Shown piece by piece: positions 27,989 to 36,637 of a stretch of DNA of 64,000 bases (its first letter is position 1; each line of letters opens with the position of its first letter). A program made the position numbers and the translations under genes. Under the pieces are notes generated by a model. The model searched no databases. It saw only the letters and a list, made by a program, of their open reading frames with translations, and was not told the DNA's origin. The DNA comes from CAVQMC01 sp963713505 (GTDB taxonomy: Bacteria > Bacteroidota > Ignavibacteria > Ignavibacteriales > Ignavibacteriaceae), in contig CAVQMC010000001.1 in NCBI GenBank assembly GCA_963713505.1, forward strand, positions 211,315-275,314, read 5' to 3'.

Positions 27989-28453
27989 TTACAGATTCAA
28001 TTCTTCTTTAACTAAAAGTTTACCCGCAATTATATCTTGATGCTCCAAATTAAGCATTAAACCGATTTTCTTAATGAAATTGTCTTCGTAAGCGTTCAAT
28101 GTTTTATCAATATAAATTAGCCGCCAAAGATTTTTAACAAGTTCGAATTTTTGATCTTTGGAATAATTATCATTAATGATTTTTGTGAATTCGTAAAGAC
28201 TTATACTTCCTTTTATTCTTTCTTCGGCAAGATTCATCAACTCGTTAACTTCTTCTTCATTTAAATCAAATAAACTTTCAAGTATAGAAATTATTTTATC
28301 TTTTTCTTCGTTAGTAAAATTTTCATCGGCACTTGCCATTTCAATAAAAAGTGCACAAGTAGCAATTTGATATTGTTTATAATTAAATCCAGCGCTGTTA
28401 GAGTCGTCGCTTATTTCCGGAGCTCCGATCAATTTTTTTAATACTTCGAACAT
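27989..28453 (-). CDS. TerB-like domain protein
   Basis: A 154-residue all-helical cytosolic protein resembling the TerB/DjlA N-terminal fold. It shows the acidic pattern CALFIEMASADENFTNEEKD followed by DEVELVKNLWRLIYIDKTL-like repeats (seen here as FELVKNLWRLIYIDKTLN). TerB domains bind metal through acidic residues and occur in tellurite-resistance and stress proteins, although many are stand-alone with no known role. It lies 17 bases after malQ on the same strand. Confidence 0.7.
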   Translation of the reverse strand: MFEVLKKLIGAPEISDDSNSAGFNYKQYQIATCALFIEMASADENFTNEEKDKIISILESLFDLNEEEVNELMNLAEERIKGSISLYEFTKIINDNYSKDQKFELVKNLWRLIYIDKTLNAYEDNFIKKIGLMLNLEHQDIIAGKLLVKEELNL

Positions 28454-28470
28454 TTTATCCTTTTACTTTT

Positions 28471-30012
28471 TTATTCTTCTGAATTAGTTTCTATTTCTGT
28501 TTCTTTTAATGGTTTTGGAGGTCTTTCAAATAATTCCGCTAATTCTTTGTATTGCCTTGCAAGATAATCCGGAACCTGATCCCATTTAAAACGCCAGGTC
28601 CAGTTGCCTCCCAATTTTCCCGGGAAATTCATTCTTGCATCCGATCCTAGATTTAATAAATCCTGCATCGGAATAATTACAATATTTGCAGCAGAAGCAT
28701 ATGCAGTTCTAATTAATTGTGTACACATATCATCGCCGTAATAATTCATATATTTCTGAGCATGCTCATAAATATCGTTATTATTATTTTTTTCTTTTTC
28801 AAAATATGCTCTCGTTGTATCGTTATCGTGTGAACCGGTATATACTACACAATTTTTAACATAATTATGAGGTAAAAATTTTCTTTCCATATCTGTTCCA
28901 AACGCAAACTGCAGAATTTTCATTCCGGGAAAATCAAATGTATCTCTTAAATTTTCAACTGATTTTGTAATAACTCCAAGATCTTCAGCAAGTATTGGAA
29001 TATCGCCCAAATATTTTTTTACTGTGTTAAAGAATTTTTCACCCGGAGCTTTAATCCATTTTCCGTTTTCGGCAGTCGGTGCTCCGCCGGGAATTTCCCA
29101 GTAAGCATCAAAACCTCTAAAGTGATCTATTCTTATAATATCAACAAAATTTAAAATTGCGGATAATCTTTTTCTCCACCAAAGGAAATCATCTTCTTCC
29201 ATTTTTTTCCATCTATAAAGAGGATTTCCCCAAAGCTGTCCGGTTGCACTAAAATAATCCGGAGGAACACCGGCAACAGTTTCTAAATTTCCTTCTTTAT
29301 CAACAGAAAAAATATCTTTATGCGCCCATAAATCCGCACTGTCATAAGCAATAAATATCGGCATATCGCCGATTATTTTAATTCCTTTTCCATTTGCATA
29401 ATTTTTAATTTCCGACCATTGTTTGTAAAACTGATATTGTACAAATTTATGATATATAATATCGTCGGATAATTTTTCTTTCCATTTTTTAATTGCTTCA
29501 GGTTTTCTAATAACCAAATCTTTATCCCATTTAGACCAAACCTCACCGCCGTGAAAATCTTTTGCTGCCATAAATAAAGTAAAATCTTCAAGCCAGTCTT
29601 TTTCAGTTTCACAGAATTGATCGAATTTTTCTTTAAAACCGTTATGGTTTTCTTTGAAAGAAGAATAAGCAGTTCTTAATAATGATTTTTTATAATTTAT
29701 TACATTTCCGTAATCTATATGAGATGGATTATGATCAGGAATGTTTTCCAGGTCTGAATCCTTTAAAAATCCATCATCTCTTAATTTTTCCGGACTAACG
29801 AGAATAGGATTCCCGGCAAAAGCAGAAAAACATTGATATGGTGAATCTCCATAACCGGTTGGACCCAAAGGAAAAATCTGCCAGAGTTTTTGCCCGGCAG
29901 CTTCTAAAAAATTTATAAAATTATAAGCTTCGTATCCCAAATCTCCTATTCCAAATTTACCCGGGAAGGAAGTAGGATGAAGCAATATTCCGGCTGCTCT
30001 TTCGAATTTCAT
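28471..30012 (-). CDS. malQ: 4-alpha-glucanotransferase
   Basis: MalQ (GH77) moves maltosyl units between alpha-1,4-glucans. The 513-residue protein begins with AAGILLHPTSFPG and GIGDLG, has PLGPTGYGDSPYQ, and carries the catalytic nucleophile Asp in IRIDHFRGFDAYWEIP, the acid Glu in ILAEDLGVIT, and the third acid in GSHDNDTTRAYF. Length and motif order are normal. It may act with the GH13 enzyme at 1.8-3.5 kb in glycogen or maltodextrin turnover. Confidence 0.95.
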   Translation of the reverse strand: MKFERAAGILLHPTSFPGKFGIGDLGYEAYNFINFLEAAGQKLWQIFPLGPTGYGDSPYQCFSAFAGNPILVSPEKLRDDGFLKDSDLENIPDHNPSHIDYGNVINYKKSLLRTAYSSFKENHNGFKEKFDQFCETEKDWLEDFTLFMAAKDFHGGEVWSKWDKDLVIRKPEAIKKWKEKLSDDIIYHKFVQYQFYKQWSEIKNYANGKGIKIIGDMPIFIAYDSADLWAHKDIFSVDKEGNLETVAGVPPDYFSATGQLWGNPLYRWKKMEEDDFLWWRKRLSAILNFVDIIRIDHFRGFDAYWEIPGGAPTAENGKWIKAPGEKFFNTVKKYLGDIPILAEDLGVITKSVENLRDTFDFPGMKILQFAFGTDMERKFLPHNYVKNCVVYTGSHDNDTTRAYFEKEKNNNNDIYEHAQKYMNYYGDDMCTQLIRTAYASAANIVIIPMQDLLNLGSDARMNFPGKLGGNWTWRFKWDQVPDYLARQYKELAELFERPPKPLKETEIETNSEE

Positions 30013-30108
30013 ATTTTACTCTAATTTATTTGCTTCAAAAATAGGAAATGGGAGTGGAAAATAAAAAGAATTAGAATTATGTTTTGATAAGTATCATTTA
30101 AAAATAAA

Positions 30109-30134
30109 AAAGGCTGCAAAATGATGCAGCCTTT
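30109..30134 (-). terminator. Intrinsic terminator of the outer-membrane protein gene
   Basis: The 10-bp inverted repeat AAAGGCTGCA/TGCAGCCTTT with a 6-base loop lies about 20 bases past the minus-strand barrel gene stop. A-rich DNA on the left gives the T tract on the minus strand. Confidence 0.75.
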
Positions 30135-30154
30135 AATAAATACTTATTTAAATT

Positions 30155-30724
30155 TTATAAACTGAATCTATAAGCAACTCTTGCACCAATGTAATTCAAG
30201 TTGCTGATTACATTAAAAGTACCTGTAATATCTACTGCATTTTTTGGTCCGACAGGAACTTCATAACCAGCGCCAACTGCAAAAGCAAATTCAGTTGAAC
30301 TTCCGCCAGTACCACTTGCACTATAAGTAACAGCCAGGAATATTATAAGATCACTGAATAATCAGAATTAAAAATTTGAAATCCTATCTGAGCAATAGCA
30401 TATAATGGCTGATTAGGATGTAAAATAATATTTTGCACCAACCATTATCGGAATATCTGAATAACTATAAGAAAAAGTATAGCCTGGTTCACTCAAATCT
30501 TTTCCGCCGAATTTTAAATAACCAGCAGTAGCAACACCGGTAATATTTGGGGTGAAAGCCATTTCAAAAGTAGCAGTTCCGCCAAACCCAACACCGGCAA
30601 AATCACTAAATGAACCTAATGGTAAAGAAACATTTGCACCAATGCTAACATGATTTTTATGTTGTGCTAAACTAAAACTTGCGGCAAAAACTATAATAAC
30701 AAGAATTGATAACAGTTTTTTCAT
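30155..30724 (-). CDS. Outer-membrane beta-barrel protein (two compensating frameshifts)
   Basis: It starts MKKLLSILVIIVFAASFSLAQ, a clear signal peptide, and continues with alternating hydrophobic strands (HVSIGANVSLPLGSF, ATFEMAF, IPIMVGAKYYF). The first frame stops at about 30411. Reading resumes as HPNQPLYAIAQIGFQIF and then in a further frame as EFAFAVGAGYEVPVG, ending GARVAYRFSL. The final Phe and strand pattern are typical of Bam-inserted barrels. The last part is back in the starting frame, so two single-base errors of opposite effect would explain it. Length is about 190 residues. Function unknown, possibly a small OmpA-like or opacity-type barrel. Confidence 0.65.
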
Positions 30725-31341
30725 TCTTCTCTCCTTAATGAATTTTTACAATAAATGAATTTAATTAAATGAACCATTTTTTCAGCTAACGTAAATTAAT
30801 TCCGGTAATCCTTGGATTTGCTTCCCCTTGGATTGTTTCCGGTATTAAAACTTAACTTTTATATATATGATTTATACTTATGAATGATCAACAAGACATC
30901 TTAATTTATTTTACTTGATGTTCCTGCACTTTTTAAAAAATATAATTTTTTATAAAAGATCAAACCATATATTAACAATTTTCATTCCATTAACAAGAAC
31001 AATCATCAAATTATTTTAATTTAACAATGGATAAAAAAGAATGATAATATAAAAGGTTATCGATCATTTTATATTTTTGCTCGACTATATAATGATGTAA
31101 AAATTACTATTTTCTAACAAATAATTCCTTTTTACATTCCCCTTGAATAAAGGATATTATAACAAAGGTTCTAAAATACACGATTTTTTTAGTATGTCAA
31201 TAGTTCTAAGTAAAGTATCTTTACTTAATTATCACTCAAAATGAAAAAATTTCCATCATTTATTAAATAATGATTATTTATACTAGTTTTATAATGGTGC
31301 GTTTTTAGTTATGTTTGGAATTCCATTTGTTAAAAGGTTTG
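30725..31341. other. Long AT-rich divergent intergenic region
   Basis: About 615 bases lie between the outer-membrane barrel and the VTT-domain gene. A short repeated segment at 30811-30843 has two copies of TTCCGGTA around two copies of CCTTGGATT. The rest is AT-rich with no reading frame showing coding character and no recognisable RNA. Promoters for both flanking genes must lie here. Confidence 0.45.
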
Positions 31342-31956
31342 ATGAAATATTTAAGAAAACTCTACGACTGGGTTCTCCATTGGGCCGAAACACCTTACGG
31401 CGGAGTAGCTTTATTTTTAATAGCTTTCGCCGAATCTTCTTTCTTTCCGATTCCGCCGGATGCATTACTAATTGCAATGGTTTTAGGAGCGAGGAAAAAA
31501 GCATTTGGTTATGCAGGTCTTTGTACTATTGCTTCTTTCACAGGAGGTTTATTAGGTTATTCAATAGGACATTTTTTGTGGTGGACCCCGGCAGGAGAAT
31601 TTTCTTCAGTTGCAGTTTTTTTCTTTAATCATGTTTCTGGATTTACTCACGAAATCTTTTACAAAATTCAAAGTCTTTATAATCAGTATGATTTTTGGAT
31701 TATATTTACTGCAGGCTTTACTCCTTTACCTTACAAAGTTTTTACAATTTCAGCCGGAGCTTTTAATTTAAATTTAATAATGTTTGTTGTTGCTTCGGTA
31801 ATCAGCCGGGGTGCTAGATTTTTTCTTGTTGCATGGCTGATCTGGAAATTCGGTCCGAAGATTACTGTATTTATTGATAAATATTTTAACTGGCTTGCAA
31901 TAACTTTTACGGTTTTGCTGATAGGCGGATTTGTATTTATTAAATATATATTTTGA
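31342..31956 (+). CDS. YqaA/DedA-like VTT-domain membrane protein
   Basis: About 204 residues with 4-5 membrane segments and the SNARE-associated/VTT signature: AESSFFPIPPDALLIAM, GGLLGYSIGHFLW and AGFTPLPYKVFTISAGAF. The start is set at MKYLRKLYDW because an AAAGG sequence sits 7 bases upstream; an upstream TTG would add nine residues. DedA-type proteins affect lipid flipping and membrane charge. It converges with the channel gene with only 3 bases between the stops. Confidence 0.85.
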   Translation: MKYLRKLYDWVLHWAETPYGGVALFLIAFAESSFFPIPPDALLIAMVLGARKKAFGYAGLCTIASFTGGLLGYSIGHFLWWTPAGEFSSVAVFFFNHVSGFTHEIFYKIQSLYNQYDFWIIFTAGFTPLPYKVFTISAGAFNLNLIMFVVASVISRGARFFLVAWLIWKFGPKITVFIDKYFNWLAITFTVLLIGGFVFIKYIF

Positions 31957-31959
31957 TCT

Positions 31960-33222
31960 TTAAATTTTTGATTGTCTCTGTTCCGCTTTTCCTTTTATTT
32001 TTTCTCCGATGTCCGGATATTTTTTTGTTATTGAATTAAAAATCTCTTTATCCAATATATATAAATCACTGTAGCTTAGAGATTTTATAGAAGCAGTTCT
32101 CGGTTTATTTGTGAATAGCGCAATCTCACCGAAAAAATCACCATCGCTTATTGTGTTTAATGCTTCTTTGTTATCCGATAAAATAACTTCAAGTTTTCCA
32201 CGAATTACAAAATACATTTGATTTCCGATATCGCCCTCTCTGAAAATATATTCACCCGGAGTAAAAACTTCGGGTCTTAAATGAAATGAAACTTCTTTCA
32301 AGAAATCATCGCTTAATCCTTTAAATAAAGGTATTTCATCCAGAATTTCTCTTTTCAAAATTAAAGAAACTTCATTTTTTAAATTAGAAGGCAAAGTAGA
32401 AAGAAAAGATGTTTCGTTATAGCCTAATCTTTTTTTCCATATATATGCATAATATTCTTTAATTCTGGTCTGAAGATCACCCGGCAGAGATCTGAATTTA
32501 AGAAATCCTTTTAATCCTTCCAGGTTATTTAAATAATGAGTTTTCGCAGGATCTTTTTTAGAAAGTATATTTGCAATATTACCGATTATATAACCATAAA
32601 TTCCAACCCCCAAAAACATAATTATCATTGCATAAATTAATTGTGCATTATTTGCCGGGACAGTTTCTCCGTAACCGACAGTAGTTAAAGTTTCCAAACA
32701 CCAATACAGGGATTTTAAATATTTAGTTAGGTTATTATCACTTCCGGCCGGCGGTCTAATTATTAACCATCCGCAGGCAAGCCAATGTGTTATAAGCAAA
32801 ATCCAAAAAACAAAAAATATTAGTTTTAAATAATCACCGGTCTTTAAAAACTTCTCTCTGATAACATGCATGTACTGAGCAACTCTTGCGAGCTTTAATA
32901 ACTTACAGAGCTGCCAAATGCTTGCCCCGAAAATTATATAAAACGGTACAGCAGAAATAAGATCTATAAAAGTCCAATAAACTTTTGTTTTATTTGAACG
33001 AACAATTTTCTGTTCAAAAGTATAAGCCTGATTGCTGTCTATTAAATTATAAATCAAATCCATAATAAAGATAATGGTAATAATCCAATCGCAGGATTTT
33101 AAAAAGTCTGAACGGCTTAAATCAATAACTAATGTTAATGGGATATATATTGCGGAAAATATTGTTGATAATATTACAAGAAGATGCCAGAAATTTAAAA
33201 CTGCGTTATTTTTCGACTGCAT
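31960..33222 (-). CDS. Cyclic-nucleotide-gated-type potassium channel
   Basis: A 420-residue channel. Residues 10-220 hold six membrane segments including an Arg-containing S4-like helix (LCKLLKLARVAQYM) and the pore with selectivity filter TTVGYGE. A linker (LKGFLKFRSLPGDLQTRIKEYY) resembles the C-linker of HCN/CNG channels. Residues 295-410 form a cyclic-nucleotide-binding domain (GEYIFREGDIGNQMYFVIRG, GEIALFTNKPRTASI) with the phosphate-binding GEIALF...RTAS pattern intact. Expected to pass K+ when cAMP or cGMP binds. A second, KirBac-type channel lies 1 kb away. Confidence 0.92.
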   Translation of the reverse strand: MQSKNNAVLNFWHLLVILSTIFSAIYIPLTLVIDLSRSDFLKSCDWIITIIFIMDLIYNLIDSNQAYTFEQKIVRSNKTKVYWTFIDLISAVPFYIIFGASIWQLCKLLKLARVAQYMHVIREKFLKTGDYLKLIFFVFWILLITHWLACGWLIIRPPAGSDNNLTKYLKSLYWCLETLTTVGYGETVPANNAQLIYAMIIMFLGVGIYGYIIGNIANILSKKDPAKTHYLNNLEGLKGFLKFRSLPGDLQTRIKEYYAYIWKKRLGYNETSFLSTLPSNLKNEVSLILKREILDEIPLFKGLSDDFLKEVSFHLRPEVFTPGEYIFREGDIGNQMYFVIRGKLEVILSDNKEALNTISDGDFFGEIALFTNKPRTASIKSLSYSDLYILDKEIFNSITKKYPDIGEKIKGKAEQRQSKI

Positions 33223-33392
33223 GTTACCAGTTTAATATTTTAGAAATAAATTAGAGCTTATACCGGAATATTAACGAAATGAACATATTTAAAATAATTA
33301 TTCACAGGACAATTGAAAAGAAAAAAATATTTTTTACTTTTAAGTGTAGAATTTGGTTATTCAGCAAAATTACTAACTAAAGAGATACGATT

Positions 33393-33878
33393 ATGAAAAC
33401 AATTATTTTATCGGCATTAGTATTTTTAATGTTTGTTTCATTTCAATCTTTTGCACAGCAAAAAACAGAGTTTAAGCAAGTATTAAAATTCGATCCTTCA
33501 AGAGATGCAGCAAAAGATATTTCCGAAGCTGTTCACTATGCAAAAAAAGTTCACAAAAATGTTTTAATTGATGTGGGCGGGAACTGGTGTATATGGTGTC
33601 ATAGAATTGATGATTTTATCAACAGCCATAAACAAATAAAAAATTTACTTGAAAAGAATTATGTTGAAGTAAAAGTAAATTACAGCAAAGAAAATAAAAA
33701 CGAAAAAGTTTTATCTAATTATCCAAAGATAAAAGGATATCCGCATATTTTTGTTTTAGATTCGAATGGAAAACTTCTACATTCACAAGATACCGGACTT
33801 CTTGAAAAAGATAAAAGCTACAGTCCTGAAAAGTTTACAAAATTTTTAAAGAAATGGTCACCGGATAAAAAATCATAA
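33393..33878 (+). CDS. Exported thioredoxin-fold protein
   Basis: A 161-residue protein with a signal peptide (residues 1-21, SFAQQ) and a thioredoxin-like domain. The redox motif is Trp-Cys-Ile-Trp-Cys-His in DVGGNWCIWCHRIDDF, similar to the thioredoxin_7/DUF255 group and to periplasmic DsbD-gamma-like domains. A cis-Pro is seen in GYPHIFVLD. It probably reduces or forms disulfides in the periplasm. It is monocistronic and followed by a palindromic repeat. Confidence 0.82.
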   Translation: MKTIILSALVFLMFVSFQSFAQQKTEFKQVLKFDPSRDAAKDISEAVHYAKKVHKNVLIDVGGNWCIWCHRIDDFINSHKQIKNLLEKNYVEVKVNYSKENKNEKVLSNYPKIKGYPHIFVLDSNGKLLHSQDTGLLEKDKSYSPEKFTKFLKKWSPDKKS

Positions 33879-33963
33879 GGTACTTTTTAATTCTGTCAGC
33901 CTAATATTTTAATGATTAAAATTAAAAGGACTGCTTTGGCATCATTAAATGCATTACTTTATT

Positions 33964-34046
33964 AACCGCAAAGATCGCTAAGAACCCAAAGGCTCTGCGG
34001 TTTATTTTTCCATGCAGTCATGCAAACTTGCATTCATGCAATTTTA
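33964..34046. repeat. REP-like palindromic repeat, copy 3 (diverged)
   Basis: An imperfect palindrome starting AACCGCAAAGATCGC and ending GCTCTGCGGTT is followed by a Cys-codon-like TGCAGTCATGCAAACTTGCA tail. It is a shorter, diverged relative of the repeats at 44.2 and 46.3 kb and likewise lies just 3' of a gene. The shared tail makes the relation secure. Confidence 0.7.
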
Positions 34047-34076
34047 CTTTTTTAATTTTGAATTTTTACTTTATAA

Positions 34077-34290
34077 TTAACCCCTTCTTTTTGCCCCTGC
34101 TGGTCCTTTCAAAATTCTTGCCGGCAGCTTAATTATTGCAATAAGTAATTCGAAAACAGAGTTTACTGTAATTCCGATTAGCCTAAACGGCAGTAAGAAT
34201 AAGCCAGATAATCGGATAAAGTATTAATGCAATTATTGCCAAGGGCCAGCAAAGTATTAAAAGTATAATCCAAAGCAGAAAAGTTGTCAT
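34077..34290 (-). CDS. Small membrane protein coupled to the KirBac-like channel (one frameshift)
   Basis: A short gene that begins two bases after the channel gene stop: ATG at 34290, MTTFLLWIILLILCWPLAI, then more hydrophobic sequence. Near 34190 the frame moves by one base to LLPFRLIGITVNSVFELL and ends KGPAGAKRRG at 34077. The joined product has about 70 residues with two hydrophobic segments and a basic end. Tight spacing with the channel suggests an accessory or regulatory role, which is only inference. The coding call rests on the hydrophobic pattern continuing across the shift. Confidence 0.5.
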
Positions 34291-34292
34291 AA

Positions 34293-35238
34293 TTATTTTT
34301 CTTTCTCAATAACAGGTAAATCTGTTTTTTCAAAATCATCAAGCTTTTCCAGTTCGAGTATAACCTCGCCATTTTCATCTGTACGAAAAGCTCTTTTATA
34401 TTTAGCACCCCAAATAATTTCATCATATCTGTAAGAATATCTTGAATGAACATGCTGACTAAAAGTATCGTCAAATCCTCTTATTAAAATAATAAATTCT
34501 GCTTCAAGATTTTTTAAGTCTTCCGCTGTTTTCCCATACAGAGGACTATTCTTTATCTATTGGATGAACAACGGTCCAGCTTAACGGTAAAAAATAAACT
34601 GAAGGCATTTCCAAACTTAGATCATAATACTTTCTTGTAAATTGATCTTTATTTTTATCTATGAAAACAGCCATTATTCTAGCTTCCAATTCCATTAAAA
34701 TGTTATGTCTTTGATTTGCAATTCTGAACTGCAGACTTGATTTTCCTTTATGAGGAGAAATTATAGCATTCTTACTAAAAATAATTTTAGCAGAAGGTTT
34801 AGAAAATCGTCCGTAAAGCAAACCGGTAGCAAGCGCAAATCCAAGTAAACCGGTCATTGCTTCAAAAGCTGCAAATATATTAGCTAAAATTCCTTCAGGT
34901 AAAATACCGCCGTAGCCGACGGTTGTGAAAGTCTGTACACTAAAAAAGAAAGCATTTAAAAATGATTGGAAACCACTTCCCGATCCGGCTCTTTGCAGAT
35001 GATTTATCCCGATGAATAAATAAAATAAAGCGAACAAGCTATTAATCACAATAAATGTAAAAAATACAAGCAGCAAAAACTTGGGCCAGGAAAGATTAAT
35101 TAAGAATTGATAGAGATCTCTTCCATTAATTCCCCCGTCTACTCTAACAACATTAAAGGAACCATCTTTATTAATTACTCTTTTTGTTTCATGGAAAAAC
35201 TTTTCACCAAAACCCGGATCATTAGCTTGTCGAATCAT
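34293..35238 (-). CDS. KirBac-type inward-rectifier potassium channel (one frameshift)
   Basis: An inward-rectifier K+ channel. The first frame (35238-34546) has an N-terminal slide helix region (DLYQFLINLSWPKFLLLVFF), a pore helix and filter (FFSVQTFTTVGYGGILPEG), an inner helix (FEAMTGLLGFALATGLLYGRFSKP) and the start of the cytosolic Ig-like domain (KSSLQFRIANQRHNILMELEAR). One base is out of frame near 34550. The next frame (SPLYGKTAEDLKNLEAEF, FDDTFSQHVHSRYSYRYDEI) completes the Kir C-terminal domain and stops at 34293. Together about 315 residues, the usual KirBac length. Confidence 0.88.
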
Positions 35239-35335
35239 TTTGACTTTCTCTTAATATTTAAATTGAAATCTGAAGTAAAGGAAATCTTTGGAAGGTTAAT
35301 TTATAAAAAATATTTGTAATAGTTAAAGAATAATA

Positions 35336-35363
35336 AGGGAACCACATAGTTCTGCAGTTCCCT
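35336..35363 (-). terminator. Probable terminator of the haem-porin gene
   Basis: AGGGAAC/GTTCCCT form a 7-bp stem with a 14-base loop, 12 bases beyond the minus-strand stop. The minus strand then reads TTATTATTCTTT, a weak T tract. Confidence 0.5.
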
Positions 35364-35374
35364 AATAAATCGGA

Positions 35375-36556
35375 TTAAAATGCGGTAATAATTCCGGCTC
35401 CGATTCTTCCGAATTCAGCAGTAAAATTATATGTGTATTCTCCTACCAATCTAATATTTCTTCTAAGCATATAACCCAAATGAAATGTACCAGCTTTAAG
35501 ATCTAATGAATTTTCGTCAGAATCGACCCAGTTGAATAAACCAACTGCATACCACATACTGTTATCACCTTCAGGCCGGTATATTAATTCTCCGAAAGCA
35601 CCTTGGGTTTTATATTCTATCGGGTTAGTTACCGAGAAGTATGGATTTTTATCTTTTCTAATGACATATTGTGCATTTAATTGCAGCGGTTCAAAATTAA
35701 TTGTAAAATCCGGTCCGGCCATCCAGAGTTCATTTGTTGCAAAATCACCTCCGCCGGGAGCTTCCTTTTTTTCTTTGCCCCAGTAGCCGAATCCGCCAAC
35801 TCTAAAATCTTCTCCAATGTCCTGGGAAATTCTTCCAAATAAATTTTTATAATTATCGTTATCAAAATTTTTAAATGAATTTGCAGCAGTAAGTCCGTTT
35901 CCATTAAGCACCTCTAAAGTTAAATCTGTACCGGACGGAAATCCGTAAGTGAACATTATTCCCCTGTCGTAAGTTAAATTTATATTTGAATTTCCTACAG
36001 TTGTCGTATAAATAACATAATCTTCGAATGGTAATCTTAACTCTCGTTTAAATAATGGATCGGAAACTTGAAATTGTCCAATATAAAAATCCAGTTCACT
36101 TCCGAATAAATTATTAAACATTACAAAAGCATCTTCCAATCCTGCAACTTCACCTCTTTCTGAAAAGAAAAAATAAAAATAGTAGCTGATATTATTTGTA
36201 ATTGAACCGCCGGACAGAAGCTTAATTAAATACGGAGCAGAAAAATCTGATTTTTCAGATTTATTATTATTATAAGTAACGTAACCTTCCAGCCTTAAAG
36301 CCAAGGGTATATCTCTTAATAGCGAAAGATCCTTATCTCCTGTTTCTACATAGTATCTGGGTGCATCCTGATCCGCAAGTACAAATCCATTTGCTGCAAA
36401 TTCATCTCCGTATGGTTTTAGTTTTGGAAAGGGTGAATGACAAGTTTTGCAGGTCATTCTGTATTTTCTTGCAAATGCGGGAATTGCAAATAATGATTCG
36501 GCAAAATATGAAACACAAAGAAAAATAATTAATACGATTAGAATATTTTTTTTCAT
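35375..36556 (-). CDS. Outer-membrane beta-barrel with N-terminal c-type haem motif
   Basis: A 393-residue exported protein. A signal peptide (residues 1-24) is followed at once by one haem-binding motif in YRMTCKTCHSPFPKLKPYGD. The remainder (residues 60-393) is a series of amphipathic strands ending in GRIGAGIITAF with C-terminal Phe, as in outer-membrane porins. Related proteins with the pattern 'FARKY..TC..CH..FPKL..FG' occur widely next to multihaem cytochromes. The layout suggests a porin-like barrel carrying one haem, perhaps for electron passage across the outer membrane. The adjacent multihaem cytochrome supports a respiratory role, though a terminator-like hairpin lies between the two genes. 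Confidence 0.75.
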   Translation of the reverse strand: MKKNILIVLIIFLCVSYFAESLFAIPAFARKYRMTCKTCHSPFPKLKPYGDEFAANGFVLADQDAPRYYVETGDKDLSLLRDIPLALRLEGYVTYNNNKSEKSDFSAPYLIKLLSGGSITNNISYYFYFFFSERGEVAGLEDAFVMFNNLFGSELDFYIGQFQVSDPLFKRELRLPFEDYVIYTTTVGNSNINLTYDRGIMFTYGFPSGTDLTLEVLNGNGLTAANSFKNFDNDNYKNLFGRISQDIGEDFRVGGFGYWGKEKKEAPGGGDFATNELWMAGPDFTINFEPLQLNAQYVIRKDKNPYFSVTNPIEYKTQGAFGELIYRPEGDNSMWYAVGLFNWVDSDENSLDLKAGTFHLGYMLRRNIRLVGEYTYNFTAEFGRIGAGIITAF

Positions 36557-36589
36557 ATCGGTTCCTCTTTATTTTATAGGATTAATAAA

Positions 36590-36627
36590 GCTGTTCGGAA
36601 AATATTTTTTCCGCAGCACCGGACAGC
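36590..36627 (-). terminator. Probable terminator of the multihaem cytochrome gene
   Basis: GCTGTTCGG pairs with CCGGACAGC (one G-T wobble) around a loop that itself contains GGAAAA/TTTTCC, 10 bases beyond the cytochrome stop on the minus strand. Confidence 0.55.
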
Positions 36628-36637
36628 ATTATTAAAA

